A DNA stretch of 64,000 nucleotides from Cristatella mucedo (GCA_009760855.2 WPIO01000010.1:3832501-3896500), one strand, 5' to 3'; numbered from the stretch's first letter, positions 32,911-45,790 are shown. Numbers and translations are program-made. Notes: generated by a model from the letters alone, not told the origin.

Positions 32911-33220
32911 GTGAAAGTCATACAATAGCGGCCCTAAATGATTCTTACTGGCAAAAAACATTCAAGACTACGCGAAAACAAGGTCCCTGAAGTACAAAAA
33001 TCACCCACATTGAAAGTTGGGTAAAGTATTTTTCAGTACTGCTAATAAAGATAAATGCAAATAAAACTAAAAACACCCCATCGGCAGTTTAAGTGACTTC
33101 CGCGTAAGAGCAAAATCATTATGCAAACCTTATGTTACCCCGGAGTAATACAGTAACGACATTTCAACAAATTATACAAATACCGATTTCCTCATCTTAT
33201 GTGACTTGTTTCTGATTTTT
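32911..33220. other. Right junction of the viral island
   Basis: Base composition rises here, and no viral frame continues. I searched by eye for an inverted match to 13,990-14,110 and found none. No target-site duplication was identified. Confidence 0.4.
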
Positions 33221-33224
33221 TTAT

Positions 33225-33715
33225 CGTGGTACATTTACACAAATTTTTGCAGCTTGTTAAGGCGCATGCTTGTGATTTCAAACCGCTTCATCTTCAGAAT
33301 ATTTTTGTGCCATGTAAATTCCATAATTTAGCCAATGCATTACGGATCTTCGTGATAAAGTATACGTGAGTTCAGCTCTGCTTGCAAATCGCTGCGGTAG
33401 TTGTTCAATTGGATAATTATTGCTTGAAATGTCATAAAACATCACGGAGATTAATTTTCGGCAATCATGGACACGTACCTCGATGTAACAAGGTCCAACA
33501 AGTTGGTACACACGTCGCATACGATGTAGAGATCGGTAGAGTTATTATTTGCAGATACTTTGCTTCCGGTTTACTTTCGGTTTATGCCTAGTTTGCATAG
33601 TATTTTTCCTTTATCTGAAAATCGTCTATATTTGTTATCCCATTTATAACACGTTTGTCTGTTGAAAGGTACCCTAAATGAATATTCAATTGGTGGACAC
33701 ATTTTTTCAACTGGT
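33225..33715. repeat. Dispersed repeat module shared with 10.95-11.37 kb
   Basis: Block 33,540-33,715 matches 11,195-11,370 directly. Blocks within 33,225-33,400 match 10,965-11,127 in reverse. The two halves have therefore changed relative orientation between the two loci. Confidence 0.55.
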
Positions 33716-33852
33716 TTGGCTCAGCGGATAAGGTGCTCGCCCCGACCAAGGTCTGGCTGAGGTCGAGGGCTCGAGCCCCGAGGCATATGTGAAGAGCCTG
33801 AATAGAGATTAAGTTCTCTTAGAGCGCTATATAAATGAATTATATATATTTA
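33711..33852 (+). mobile_element. tRNA-derived SINE (family 1)
   Basis: Near complete: GGTTTGGCTCAGCGGATAAG (A-box region), GGGCTCGAGCCCCG (B-box region), the shared 3' part, and an ATGAATTATATATAT tail. Confidence 0.85.
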
Positions 33853-35695
33853 TTCTCGACATGTACTCGTAAGTCGATTGCTAACATTCCACGTTTCTGA
33901 GTTGCACAAAACATTTTTCTGTTATTTTACTAATATTAGTCGCTAGTATAAAGATCTAACAAATTCTGTCTATACAGGCCCTTTGAAACTCAATTCAAGA
34001 GAATAAATACCCACAGGAAAGTTGCATGCACCCTATCAAGCATGCACAAGAAAACGCGTGTATTGCTTAGGCTAGCATTCTACAGCAGGCAAGAATACAC
34101 TCAGGGCCAACGGTTAGTAAGACCTCTAGCTTGTAACAGCCGCTGAATCGTGCACAGGTAAGCATGAAAAGCACACCGGAAGAAAAAAAGATAGGTTCAC
34201 GGGATTGAGGAGAAACATGATAGGAAGGGATACGTCTTTGCGTGAGACTTAAATTATGCTGGGTCATTGCATGCACTGACCTAGACAGAAACAAGTTCCT
34301 TAATATTTGTGTGCATACGAGCTGAAGGCTCTATAATCAAAAGGTTTCAATTTAGTGCGAGGAACGGCGATGCGACTAAATGCTGATGAGCGGGTGCTGC
34401 GAGAGCACACGTGACTAGAATAACAAATAGGTACAAAAGATAGGCTAATGCAAGCGAATGAGGCGACCTATAAACTAGACATAAGATCTTAAAATTAGTT
34501 CGATTTTTTTATAGGGAGCTACTAAACCTTTAAATAAAATGTTGATAATTGACAGCTACACCGTAAACGACAAACCATACGAGCTTCTGAGTTTTGCACT
34601 AGTTGTAGACCATTTTGAAGTGTATCAACCAAAGTAGGAGTGCTAGATGATTTGACAAAGACCGTTAACGGCTAAATTTCTTAAGTATAGCAGTTCGCAG
34701 TAAAATATTTACATTGTCAGATAGAATTTACGGCTATAGCTTGCTAACCAATTTTTTCCTCTAAGGAATACTTCTGATTGGTGGTTTTCTCCAATGATTT
34801 CGATAGTGACTAAGGTTTGAATGATTGATATGAGAAGACGATTACAGATCGGCAGTTAATGCGGCATCATTTATGCATAGCGCCAGCTCACCCTTTGCTA
34901 CTGATACTGCGCCCATAGCAACCTGTTCAACATGGTCGTCAGCCTGCACCTGTTTATGCTTACATTAATTAAGCACGTTTTAGCGCTATCTTTTAAGCTT
35001 TGATTTTATTTCTAAAACTTTAACACTAAACCCTCAATTTTAAGACCTAAACTATTAATTCCAAGCCTCAAATTGAAAAGATACAGTCTAATAACTAAAT
35101 CCTAAGCTGTAGACCAAAAGAGAAAACTCAACCTCTTAGCATTACTCCCAAAATCCTAAAACCTATCCCGATCCTGCTGACTGACGTTAGTTTCATGCTG
35201 TTTCGTACCAGGTCCATCGGCCAGCCTCATACGACTGCTCTGATTGCTTGACCTTGCCAGCTTTTCTAATTTTCGTCTCTACTTGACTCTGCGTCCTTCC
35301 TCGCCGCCGCCGCCACCGCCTTCGCCAGTCGGTTGGTGATGCCTTGCCGCGATTGACTTTCTTTAGCTAGCTACGGTGAGGTACCACAAAGCTATGGCGA
35401 TCACCGGCTCTCAAAGTTCATTATTCGCTGGAACTTTAATCTTCAATGATTTTTTAAGTTCTAAGCTGCGAGCTCTCGCTCAAGGGCTGCCTTTGTGAGC
35501 TTCTCTTTCGACGTGTTTGGGTCACTGCGTTTAGTTCAATAGGCAATGCTTGCGGTTGGGGGCTCAGGCAGTGACTAGCTTTGGCGTGCGTGGCCTGATT
35601 GTGCTTTTGCGTATATTAGGCTTCTAGTTTACGATTTCATCGTCAGCCTGAGTCAATCTTTGAAAGAAGACTGAAAAATTAGAGAAACATAGCAC
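33853..35695. other. Unassigned intergenic DNA
   Basis: No gene recognised. The stretch 34,980-35,170 is rich in CCTAAA/AAACC-like words but not a regular array. Confidence 0.5.
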
Positions 35696-35945
35696 GCATT
35701 TGTTTATCGCAGCGTTTAGTGGACCCTTGCGATTCGTTGTTTCGTGCTTATTGCGTGCCCACACCGTGCATGCTACCACTAACCAAATTTAACACGTTGA
35801 CACTGTGCATGCCAAATCTAACCATGTTATGCTTGTTGACATTGTGCTTGCTACCACTAATCACTTGATCGCGCTTTCTTTACAGTGCACGTAGAGTGCC
35901 TAGAAAGAGTTTAAGCTCTCTGAAGATGCTAAAACGTGTATTATT
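35696..35945 (+). mobile_element. LINE-A 3' UTR and tail
   Basis: Contains ACACCGTGCATGCTACCACT, a further partial repeat of this block, and the terminal TGCCTAGAAAGAGTTTAAGC followed by a TATTATTATTTATTAT tail. 5'-truncated and diverged. Confidence 0.75.
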
Positions 35946-36149
35946 ATTTATTATCTTGCGTCTTTGTTGATGCAGTGATTTTCTCCTCGGTCATTGTGAG
36001 GCTTTTTAATACTAATAATGAAATAGTTGTATAGCGCCATAAGTAAACTAGATTTCTTTTAGGAGTTTCACATGTACTAAAAAGCAGGGCTGGAGCAAAG
36101 ATTTTCAAGTGGGGACAGGACCCATGAGTAATAAAAAAATTACAGCGTA

Positions 36150-36768
36150 CAATCATGCTGACGATACCCAGCTGCTTTATTTTGCAGTAAAATACTGGAA
36201 TTCACTGCAGGTGCTGAAAAAAAACTGAACGTTTGGCTTACAGATAGTCAATACTAGATATCCATCGATTTCCCTAAACTAAAACTACGACAGAACCGAA
36301 CTCGTACTCACAGACCATCCCAAGCTTGCTGCTGGAATGGGAGCTGCGCTCTTTTAATTGACGAAACAATGGTGCTATCGTCATCATGTGCTTTAAATTG
36401 TAGGTGTTCTCTTTGACTGCTTAAAGTACGAAAGCGTAATGGGGAAGACCGCTTCCACCACAGGTCATCGCGTTTGATCTCTGTCCCTGTATCCCTGTGA
36501 CTGTTTACTACGGTGGTTTGCTGCCAATCTTACTAGCTCACTGTTTCTGTGCGGGATTGACTACCGCAATTCCGTTTTGGCTATGCTACTGGAAAAAAAA
36601 GCATTGAATCTCTGCAGCTGGTGCTGAATATGGCTGCAAGGTTAGTCTACAAAGGGAAAAAGATCAGTCACGGATGTCTCCTTTGCTGAAGGAGCTGCGA
36701 CGGCTCCCAGCGGTCGATCAACGGATGAAGACCAGAATTCTTACCCTCATCCACATGGCCAGCCATAG
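36150..36768 (+). mobile_element. LINE reverse transcriptase fragment (LINE-B type)
   Basis: Starts with the catalytic motif in HADDTQLLYFA (about 36,155) and ends with SPLLKELRRLPAVDQRMKTR (about 36,680-36,740), which matches the LINE-B at 47.2 kb (SLLKELRWLPVDQPIP). Multiple stops. Confidence 0.7.
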
Positions 36769-36769
36769 C

Positions 36770-37670
36770 TTATAATAATATTATTGATACGCTTGTAAAG
36801 TACCCTCGGAGAACCTAATATCTTTCTAGGCGCTCTACATTTGCTGCAAGAGAAGCATGGTCGAACTTTAGAGGCAGCATACTCAACGACAACAAGAATT
36901 ACATGTTTAGAGGTGATCTGCACAGGGTCAGCATGCAAATACGGTTAGTGGCAGCACGCACAGTGTCAGCACGTATAAACACACAAGGGACGAATTGCAT
37001 GGACCCACTAAGTGCTGCGATAAATGTGTACGTTTTTAGCTTCTTTATAAGCGTCGTCAAGTCAGGGGATGTCGTGACGCAAGTCAAAAGTGAGCTTCGG
37101 GCTTTGAAAGCATACGAACTAAAGGCATGGTCTCCAAATAATTTTGAGGTTCGTATGAGAATTTAGCTAAACGATCAGATTCAGTAATGCGGGTATAACG
37201 ATACTTAGCCTAGCGGTGGAGTAGATCTAATAGGTAGGCTGGAATGAATAGACATAAAAGTGAATGGCAGAACTTTGAATTCGACGCGCTGCTCGACTGA
37301 GAGCCAGTGCATGTCGGCGAGAAGTGGTATAATGTGGCAATAGCGACGCTCACAATAGAAAAGCCTAACTGCAGAGTGTTGCACCAACTGTGAACTCCTG
37401 CCTGGTTGCACAGGTCGGTTGACCAGTAAGCAGTAAGTTACAGAAGTCTATCCGGGTAGTCACAAATGCATGGACCAATTGAGATGTAGTATCCCTGTGT
37501 AAGCAAGCCCAATTTCTAGCAATGTTATGCAGTTAAAAGTAGGCAGAGGACTGTGGAGCTGATGTGGTCGTCTAAGTAAAGGTCACTTTGGAACAGGACA
37601 CCTGGAAATACTGTGAAGATCTGAAGGGCTGGGAGGGATCAAAGCACAGATAACTTCATACGTAGGTGAA
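36770..37670 (-). mobile_element. LINE-A fragment with RT C-terminus and 3' tail
   Basis: The 3' tail is at 36,770-36,850. Coding remnants follow on the minus strand: SPDLTTLIKKLKTYTFIAA (about 37,045) and LLADMHWLSVEQRVEFKVLP (about 37,305). RT-type sequence continues to about 37,670. It abuts the plus-strand LINE fragment, giving a tail-to-tail pair. Confidence 0.75.
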
Positions 37671-37779
37671 CTGCTGCACCAGTGGCTGCCACCTTTTGCT
37701 CTCGTCCTCTATTGAGAATACATTAGCTATCAATATTAGTTATTGAATATTAATATTAGTTATTCCATTCTTAATATTG

Positions 37780-38125
37780 AAGACGGTTGTCAACATAAAC
37801 CTTTGCTCTGCATGTCCTCAACTGTGGAACTTTCTTCCAAAATTCTTCCGCAGCGACATTTGTCCTTCCAAAAACTGTGGCACATCCTTCTGAGCCCTAC
37901 CTTAGCTGCTACTGGCATGTAACTCACTTTCGCGTAAGATGAAGTACGTTGGATAGCATATGAGCACCGAAAACAGGATAAGGTTTGAGTGCGCTACAGG
38001 AAATCTGCTTAACTCCACTTGGTCCTCGTGGCTTTGTCGTTTGCTTCAGCTTGAGATACATTACGCTACACTATATAAGAAGATTTCGTTGCACATACTG
38101 TAGCCAATAAACTCAATGTTACGGA
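37780..38125 (+). mobile_element. LINE-B 3' fragment
   Basis: CTCAACTGTGGAACTTTCTT and the following bases align with the ends of other LINE-B copies (47,465 and 50,850). It ends near a CAATAAACTCAATG stretch. No open frame. Confidence 0.5.
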
Positions 38126-38399
38126 GCGAAGTGAAAGTAAGAACTACAGTTGAGTCAGGACATTTAGGAAAGCTATCAGCATAGATGTAGCAGCACAAAA
38201 CGTGTGGACAAGATTTTCCAGAGTCGGCAGCTACTGAAAAGACGTCGTTGCATAAGAATTTGTTGAAGTGAGTTTCACAGTTTTGGACCGGTTTAGAAAT
38301 AGCCTCTGTCGTTTACAGTCAACAATTCGAAGTATTGAAGGCTAACCTTTTAGTTACATTGATCGCCAACTTCAGAAGCTTAACGGCCACGCCAATATT

Positions 38400-38770
38400 T
38401 AATTAGAGTACTCCAGTCTTTTCTTCGGAGGTTTTCTCTTGGCAGGTTTTAAGGTCTGTCCAGTAACGGGCTTGAAGCTGGCATACAACTCGGCAGCTTG
38501 GCTTACGATCCTATCGCTAACCTCGCAGCAGCCATAGTATACCGCTTTTCTTCTACCCGCAACGGCTCCAAATCAAGTAGCTTATCCACTTTGAGGTTTT
38601 TTCGCGCGCACTGGCCTCTTGCTCCGGTCAAACAATCTGAAATACTTCCGAATCAAGCTTCGCATCGTATCGCCGGTTCTTGCTACTAAAGCCGTATATA
38701 TGTACCTCTAATTGACCGTTGGTCATTCGGAGACCGTGTTTTTCAAACCTACTCAACTACATTCTGAATT
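38400..38770 (+). mobile_element. LINE fragment (RT C-terminal region)
   Basis: The degenerate translation shows LQLVYNSAAWLT and, later, a segment ending in a GDRVF-like phrase near 38,738, following the LINE-A order (LVQNSAARL to FGDRAFS). Heavily broken. Confidence 0.5.
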
Positions 38771-38799
38771 TCTCAACCTGCTGACATCACCAAATCCCC

Positions 38800-39435
38800 T
38801 AAATGACGGGATTGATTGAATAGCTTAGAATGTACCTGTTCCTCACAGCCTTTACTTTATTGACGCACTATCATGTACGTGCTACCACATGCTGCAACTG
38901 AGTATCCAAATATAAAGTTTGATATCCATTCTTCCCTTCGAGTGTTTCATAGGTGTCTATAAATGAATATGTTTCTTTTTGGATGGCACTACGCAAATGA
39001 ATAGTTCCTCTCAAGGCAAAGTTTTTTCTATTTGTAATGAAAATAAATGTGGAATATAAATCCCAAGCGAGAGTCATCCTACCCAGCATTGGCTATGAAT
39101 TCGTGTAACCAAACCTCGGATAAAAAACCTCTCACCTGTGCCTAAGAGTCAGTGCAGAAAATTCCAGTCATCACAGTAAGAAACCTCGCAAGTCAAATAG
39201 AAGCCAGATTTGTTTGGTTGTCGCCTAGTTTCTCCTTAAATTAAGCAAAGAGTAGAACGGCAGTATCTATCCGATTCATGAATACTTGGGAGCAACTTTT
39301 ATTGGTGCCACGCGAATAAAAATTGGATTGATTGCTTGACTACCATTTGACAGTTCTACTGCTTGACACTTTCTTGCTTCAGTTGGGCCCTTTCATGTAA
39401 CATCAGCGGTATGATAGTAAAATTTGTTTTTGCAA
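38800..39435. other. Unassigned intergenic DNA
   Basis: No gene or repeat recognised. Confidence 0.5.
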
Positions 39436-39474
39436 AAGGTAAATCAGTAAAATGCAAGATATGGATCGATAAAC

Positions 39475-40000
39475 TGATAAATAGACAGATACAATGCGAG
39501 ATAGACAGACAAACAAATGTGTACAGCTAGATAGATAGATAGGGAGAAAGATAGATATATGAATGGATGGATGGACGGAAGGGTGGACGGACGGACGATT
39601 TGATGAACGGACAGACGAATTGATGGACGGACGGACGAATTAATGGACGGGTGGATGAACGGATGGATAAACGGAAATGGACTGGGTGGACAGACGGATG
39701 GACGGATGAGCGGGTATTGATGGACGGACCCGGCGGACGAATGGATTGACGGACGAACGAATTGATAGACGGACGGAGTAATCATGGACGGACGGACAGC
39801 TTGATCGACGGATGGATGAATGAATGGACGGACGTATGGATGGATGGACGAACAGATAGATGGATGGAGGATGGACAGATAGATATATAGACATATAGGC
39901 GGACGGACGTACGGGCGGACGGACGGATAGATGGCTGGATGGATGGATGGCTGGATGGATGGATGGCTGGATGGATGGATGGATTAGATAGACAGAATAG
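39475..40000. repeat. GGAY/GATA-type tetranucleotide array
   Basis: About 525 bases built from GGAC, GGAT and GATA units with irregular interruptions. The last part (39,930-39,985) is the most regular (GGATGGATGGCT). The Ser/Pro/His-rich minus-strand frames across it are artefacts of the repeat. Confidence 0.92.
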
Positions 40001-40034
40001 ATATATAGATATGCGAGCAATTGCATAAGTACAT

Positions 40035-40480
40035 AAAGAATTAATTACAGGAACCCACTAAAAGCTGTCAGAAATAGATACGTTTTTAGTTGTTTTTTTT
40101 AATGTTGACAAGTCAGGAGATGTTGTGACGCAAGAGGGGAGCGATTTCCAGGCTTTGGGAGCATACTAACTAAAAGCACGCTCTCCAAATGATTTGAGAT
40201 TTGTACGAGATATGGGCAAGCAGTTAGATTCCGAAAAGCGAGTAATACAATGCTTAGCCCGGTGGTGGAGTAGATCTGATAGGTAGGCTGGAGCCAAACA
40301 ATGTAGGGACCTAAAAATTAGTGACAAAACCTTGAAGTCGATGCGTTGCTTGACTAGTAGCCACTGCAGATCGAGGAGAAGTGGTGTGACGTGGCAACAG
40401 TGACGCTCACAACATAGCTTAGCATTTTACGGCACAACCGTAGAAGCATGATTCGGGTATGCATTTAAGTCACAAGTCAG
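40035..40480 (-). mobile_element. LINE-A fragment lacking the 3' tail
   Basis: The minus strand begins with the coding end next to GGAACCCACTAAAAGCTGTC (plus strand) and runs through the C-terminal RT region: CTTGAAGTCGATGCGTTGCT at 40,331 is the reverse of the region coding for QRIDIKV. It is cut off by the tetranucleotide array at 40,000-40,030. Confidence 0.7.
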
Positions 40481-40484
40481 TTGC

Positions 40485-41050
40485 CGCAGTCTTTATTGAT
40501 TGATTGTTTGCTTGCCGTTAGCATCATCGACCATGACTCAAAGTCGTCACTGCTTAGCGAATTTTGATTTCGTTGCTTCCACAGTATCTTGCCTTGAAGT
40601 GCGTCATTCAGGTATGCTGGAGTGCATCGTCAGAAAGGTGGAGATTTATTTTTTCTAGGCCATTAGTTGTCATGACAACGCATGGAATAACTGCATGGGT
40701 TGAAAAGAGTTTCGTTCAACTAATCGCGGGTCTTCCACGATTAATGCGGCAGGTGAGAAGCAGCTTCTACCAACGGCTCTGCTTTCCAATATGTTAGAAG
40801 AACATACATTGGACTTACAATCCATGGCGGCAACAAGGCTTTGCTTTAATTTACATGTGACTGTTAAATTTATTTGTCGACACTCTTCTGCGCCATCTCA
40901 CAAACGCTCCATTTTACTGCTAAACACAAGAACAACCTATTGTGTGTATGCACAGCACTTATCTTGTATTTTGTCCCATCTTCTCGGCCCTAACCTGTCT
41001 GAAACTACTTCCTGATATGAATATACTATGCGGTTACGCCGCACGCGAGG
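40485..41050. other. Unassigned intergenic DNA
   Basis: Short frames only. Confidence 0.45.
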
Positions 41051-41059
41051 CTAACTTTG

Positions 41060-41500
41060 TCAGTTCTGAAGTGAGTGCAGCATTCATGCGCAATAGCTTT
41101 CGTACCAAAGCAAGCTCATTTGCTCGCCAACTTTCCAGTCTGGCAGTGAGCATAAGCAGACTTCTATGCAACGCGGCATTTTCCTTTCCAAGCTCTAGCT
41201 CGGTCTTTCTGCACGGAGCTCAGAGTGCGGAGCCACTTTCTTTGCTGTCGGTCGGTGGCAGACTCGATCGACTGCAGCGCCTCCAAACGTCGCTCGTGCT
41301 GCAGCTTCATCCGCTCCTCGAGCGACTCGCTGGTCGTCTGCAAACGTTGACGTGTCGGAGAGCTCGGATCCTCCCGGTCACGAGAGCGGTCTTCTCGCGG
41401 CCTTCCTGCTTCTCCTGCTGCGCCCTCGTGGCATCCTCCTCATCGTCATGGACTTCTTCTTTAGTGTCACCTCCAGCGCCTCGCGGCACTAGCCACTCGT
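41060..41500 (-). other. Possible host coding exon, coiled-coil type
   Basis: The minus strand has a frame with SPTRQRLQTTSESLEERMKL and RRLEALQSIESATDRQQRKW (about 41,235-41,360), Glu/Gln/Arg-rich and helical. An acidic segment (KEEVHDDEEDATRAQQEKQE) is in another frame just upstream. This resembles the C-terminal coiled coil of Myb/SANT-type transposase-derived proteins, but no SANT domain was identified. No splice sites established. Confidence 0.25.
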
Positions 41501-41507
41501 CTACGTT

Positions 41508-42090
41508 TTAGAAAGCTCTGCCGCTCGAATTAAAACTACCTTGACCTCGATACGGTCCTCCATCCATCAAATCGGCGAAAGCTGCTTGTAGCGACTTTCG
41601 AGCATTTAAGAACTGCTCCTGAATGAAAATGGCTTTTTTTCCGCCAAGGCTGCATATGAGTCCGAGCTTTCGCGCCGGACCGTTTCCAAAAGGCACAACA
41701 ATCTCTCGGAAATTGCCTTCTGCTATCCACATGAATCTAGCGCTCCAGGGAATTCAACGTTAGCAGCGGATAGGATCACGCCTGGGCCTACCAGGTGTTG
41801 TGCAGGCCGAGCCAAAACTGATGTCCGTCCCTTGGAGTGAACTTTTTTCCTCGTATCCGTCGTCCGCAGACGACGATTCTTGGTTGCCGGAGTCCAGAGT
41901 AGCACCCATCCGTTTTGCAGCGATGCGCCTTATCTCGCCGACGCTGACGACTTGCAATGATATATCACTTTGCATCGTATTGCCTCTAGCGGCAGCTGCA
42001 GGGTTGCTAAAATTGGTCGTTGCTTCGTTGTTTCTAAAAAAAAAAACTGGAAAATCACCCGATCTCATTCTCTGCACCTTTTTCGTCAAC
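41508..42090 (-). other. Open minus-strand frames of unknown meaning
   Basis: Overlapping frames of 60-109 codons (for example one with SSADDGYEEKSSLQGTDISF). Composition is protein-like, but nothing is recognised. It may belong with the coiled-coil segment at 41,060-41,500. Confidence 0.2.
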
Positions 42091-42099
42091 GAGTCGGCA

Positions 42100-45000
42100 T
42101 CCTAATGACTGTAACCGTTAAGCGGCGTACAACTTCTGACATTTTTGAGTACCTGAATATAGATTTGTTCCGTTTAGGTTGCAATGTAAAAGATATTTAA
42201 TTTTTGTTATTGTCACTCAAGCGGTTCCGCTATTGTCCAAGGCTATCGTAATCAGAAACCACACACCCAGATGTAAAAGCCTTGAGGGGATTATGATGAG
42301 GTGAGCCCAGAAGATGAGCCTTAACTTGATTAGAGCTCATGTGTAGTTGTTGTTTAGCTGGCGACAACGCAGATTTGTTTTTAATGTGAAGTTTCAAGCA
42401 ATTCCCTTGTTGCATGCTTTAAAAAGCCACCGACACATTTCCCGCGAGGCCGACAGTGAGCCATAGCGCTTAGTCAAGCGTGGCCGCAGGGAATGCTGTT
42501 TTAGCTCCACTTTAGACCCTTCGCTGCCCCGTTCGGAAACGGACCTCGACACTGGGTGTCATGACTGCACCATCGGGCCCGCTTCTCTACTCACTTCCTG
42601 ATAAAAACTATTGTGACATATCCATTAAAAAGTAAGTACCAATTCAGAATGAGCCACTGATCGTTCGTGTCGACGAATCGCCAAGCTTACGCTCTATTTT
42701 GAGAGGGACGCAATCTAAGTGGAGCTTTGTCTCTGGTTGAGGGAAGCATGCAGCCTCTGCAGTCACCATCTTAGACTGCTGCTGACTGCTGCTGACTGCT
42801 GCTGACTGCTGTCGCCTTTTGTCTGGTGCTGGCTGCTGCCGACTGCTGCCGACTGCTGTCGATACTGCTGCTGCCCATGTTTGATAGTTCACCATGTAAT
42901 GCATGAGTCGGCAAGTTCCAGAGGACTTCCGCTTCCTGCTTGCTTGCTGCTCTTTTGAAATGTCTGTCAGCTGTGAGCGTCAGTGCTAATTTGCTTGCTC
43001 TTAGTTGGGCATAGGTATCCGGATGTGCAACGTTGATACCTTGTGTGTAATTTCATGGTGCGTGCATCAGTTTCCCACACACAGAAAAGCAGAGTTTGAG
43101 AAGCTGAGGTTTAAGAGACAGTGGCAGTTGCTGCGACCGGTGGCGGCCGTTCAGCTGGCTTTCTGAGCAGGATCCTGCGCCTGAATATTGGTCTGCCGAT
43201 TGGATGCCGAGTCGATCGAGCCACCTGTTCATCTAGCCGCGGCATGCCACTCAGGGCGCTGATGCTGTCATAAGTCCTTGCTCTCAAGTTCCTAGGCATT
43301 GTGCTACAGCTACGCACAGTGGATGACAGCCTCTAGGTGGGGGAGCAGCAGCTGGTAGGCAGCTGGGGTGGGTGGAGTGGGTGCAGACAGCATGCAGCCA
43401 GCCTTCAGTTGGACCATACGACTCATTGTATGGCTAGCTTGTCGACGGCAACTGATCACCACGGATGAAAAGATGTAGCAATCACCATCAGACGCTCGGG
43501 TCCGTGCAGAACATGAACGAGCATGTGCAAAGAGATGCGGACTGGCGCGCCAAACCGTACCATTATCAACCGCTGTGCAGCAAGCTTCGGATCAGGGCAG
43601 CACTGCCTCACATTCACATGACTCGCTCACGAACTATGTAAGCACCAACTATGCCCATGAAAAAGCAGCACCACTGAGCAGCGCGAGTAGTGGCACGCTT
43701 CTGCACACAGACTTGTGAAGCCAGCTAGAGAGAGACTGTTGATTTTGAGGACGAAGCTAGGAGCCGGCATTCTGTACGGTCACCGCCTTGACTAGAAACG
43801 AACAGACGAAGCTTCTAATATGTAAACCACGATCAGTCATTCCCGAGAGTCACTACTTAGAAGTGAACCAATTATCAGGTGGCTTACTGTGCATTTTGTA
43901 GTATGTGAAAGAACAAGTAGCTTCACTTAAAGAACAGTTAGCTCCTGCTACATCTCAAGCAGCTACAAAGCTGGGTAGCACAAGAACGTCCCGTTGTTCC
44001 TAAGGCAACTGAATAAAAAAAAAAACTCTACAAGTGCTATCAATCAAAGAGTTCAAGACTATTCAGCTAGCTTTGTGGCTGCAGCATATGAAAATTCAGC
44101 CATAACGTTGTATAACAAACATAACTTAGTTATTCAAACGCAGCCTGTTTCTTATAACAGCGACAATAAAATTGGTAAGAACTAAGTACCACAGTACATG
44201 TAGCAATAAATAGTGGATGCTTAAATATTGATAACTGAGAATACTAACCTATTAAAAATTGCAGAATTGCTTTTCGTCGTCGAAAAACTTGTGAAATGTG
44301 TGTCATGTGCTGCATTGCATGCGAATTGGCCAGGTTTCGTGTGAATTCTATCGATGCATACCTCAGTGAAAGATATTTCATCATTTGAAAAACCAGAACA
44401 TGGGATGCTTTCGTGGAGATATTTCAATGCGGTCGATCTTTGCTATTTTGCCCAATTTGCAAATTTTGGGCTTTTCTGAAACAGTGCAAGCATCTCCCTG
44501 ACCACAGAATCGTGCCAAAACGCGAGATGTGGTACATAACTGTCGAGAAATGAGATAAAGCTGAAGTTCGGGAGCAGAACATCGACACTACGTTGGGCTT
44601 TGTCTCATTTAGAGAGGACAAACCGAAGAATCCCGACAGTCAAAGTGACTATAATTACTGTGCCTGCTGCAAAGAGTATGCTTACCACACAATCCAACCA
44701 AAATAGCCAGCTAATTTCCTAATTTTCTTCATTTCTTAATTTGAATTTATTCTGCAAGGTGTTTTAAAGTTTTTAGAAAGATGCCACCTCTGTTTCATCC
44801 CAACCGTTGTTAGCTAACCTACATGCGCATATGCCTAGCTTATTTTTGTTCTCAAGCTTAAGACTAAGTTTTCATCATCTCCTACTCTTTCTCATCATCT
44901 GTGCTTCCTGTTCAGCCTGACAAGGATGGTTGTCTCTGTCCTAAACTTCCCAGTTAATTCTCCAGTTGTCCCAGCTCAACCTCGACCAGAAAGCAAAACC

Positions 45001-45400
45001 TGACCAAAACCTTGATTGAAAGCTACACATTTCGGCATCATGACTCTGAGCCCTGCAGCTGGAAGTTATGTGAGACGTATCTACCAAACCACCAACGCAG
45101 AAGGCCACAAAGCTGTGTGGTATGCATATTTCCATGACCGAACATATTTCTATCTAATCAGCAAGTTGCACATTGCCACGGCAAGCGGTCTCTTAAAAGC
45201 TTCTCTGCATGCTAACTGTGACATGTTCGACCTTTGAGCCTATTACATATCTATGGAGGTATATGCTCATTTGAATATTGGGGGTCTATACTCATACGTA
45301 GGATGATAATGATATTTCTTTCTTTTACCAACAGTGCTCTTTATGACAGCTGACGTAGCCTCGAGGCTTCTCGTCCAGATAGATCCGAGTCACTACGATA
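42100..45400. other. Unassigned intergenic DNA
   Basis: A CTGCTGA-type tandem stretch lies at 42,768-42,865. Otherwise only short frames without known domains. Confidence 0.5.
42768..42865. repeat. CTGCTGA-type short tandem repeat
   Basis: Repeated CTGCTGA units followed by diverged CTGCCGA units over about 100 bases. Confidence 0.85.
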
Positions 45401-45414
45401 CATAATTAATTTGT

Positions 45415-45522
45415 ATGGAACCCTTGGAGAACTTGTGCCACAGGGCTTGAGCCTACGACGTCAGTCATCAAAGGCATTCACCTTGACCTCAGTTGTTAAT
45501 GGCGAGCACGTTAACCACGGGG
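45415..45522 (-). mobile_element. tRNA-derived SINE (family 1), diverged
   Basis: On the minus strand: CCGTGGTTAACGTGCTCGCC (A-box side), a B-box-like GGCTCAAGCCCTG and an AAGTTCTCCAAGGG end. Truncated before the AT tail. Confidence 0.65.
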
Positions 45523-45589
45523 ACAAAGTAGGAATCACGCCCATGCTACTCTGGCCTCTCCTGTCCCCCTGTCCCGACTGACATCACGA

Positions 45590-45790
45590 CATGCCCTGAC
45601 TTGAGAATATTTAAAAAGAGGCTAAAACCGCACGCGTGCCTTTCGGCATTTGCTGGCTCTTTGTGGATAGTCCTTCGTGTGATAACACATGCTTAGAATG
45701 CTCACTGTATCACTAACTAACTGACATGCTTCCTTTCAAGCCTAAATAAAGTGCCTAGAAATAAACTTAGTTCAAGTAGATGCCATGCGT
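45590..45790 (+). mobile_element. LINE-A 3' end
   Basis: TGACTTGAGAATATTTAAAA and GAGGCTAAAACCGCACGCG correspond to the SPDLTTFKK coding end. The 3' UTR follows, and then AAAGTGCCTAGAAATAAACT, a diverged tail stem-loop. Confidence 0.6.

Noticed and set aside
39475-40000. CRISPR array or other spaced repeat system
   Set aside because: Units are four bases long without spacers; it is a microsatellite in an animal genome.
39444-40026. Ser/Pro/His-rich minus-strand frames of 113 and 128 codons
   Set aside because: They are translations of the GGAY tetranucleotide array; the same pattern appears in several frames and has no gene features.
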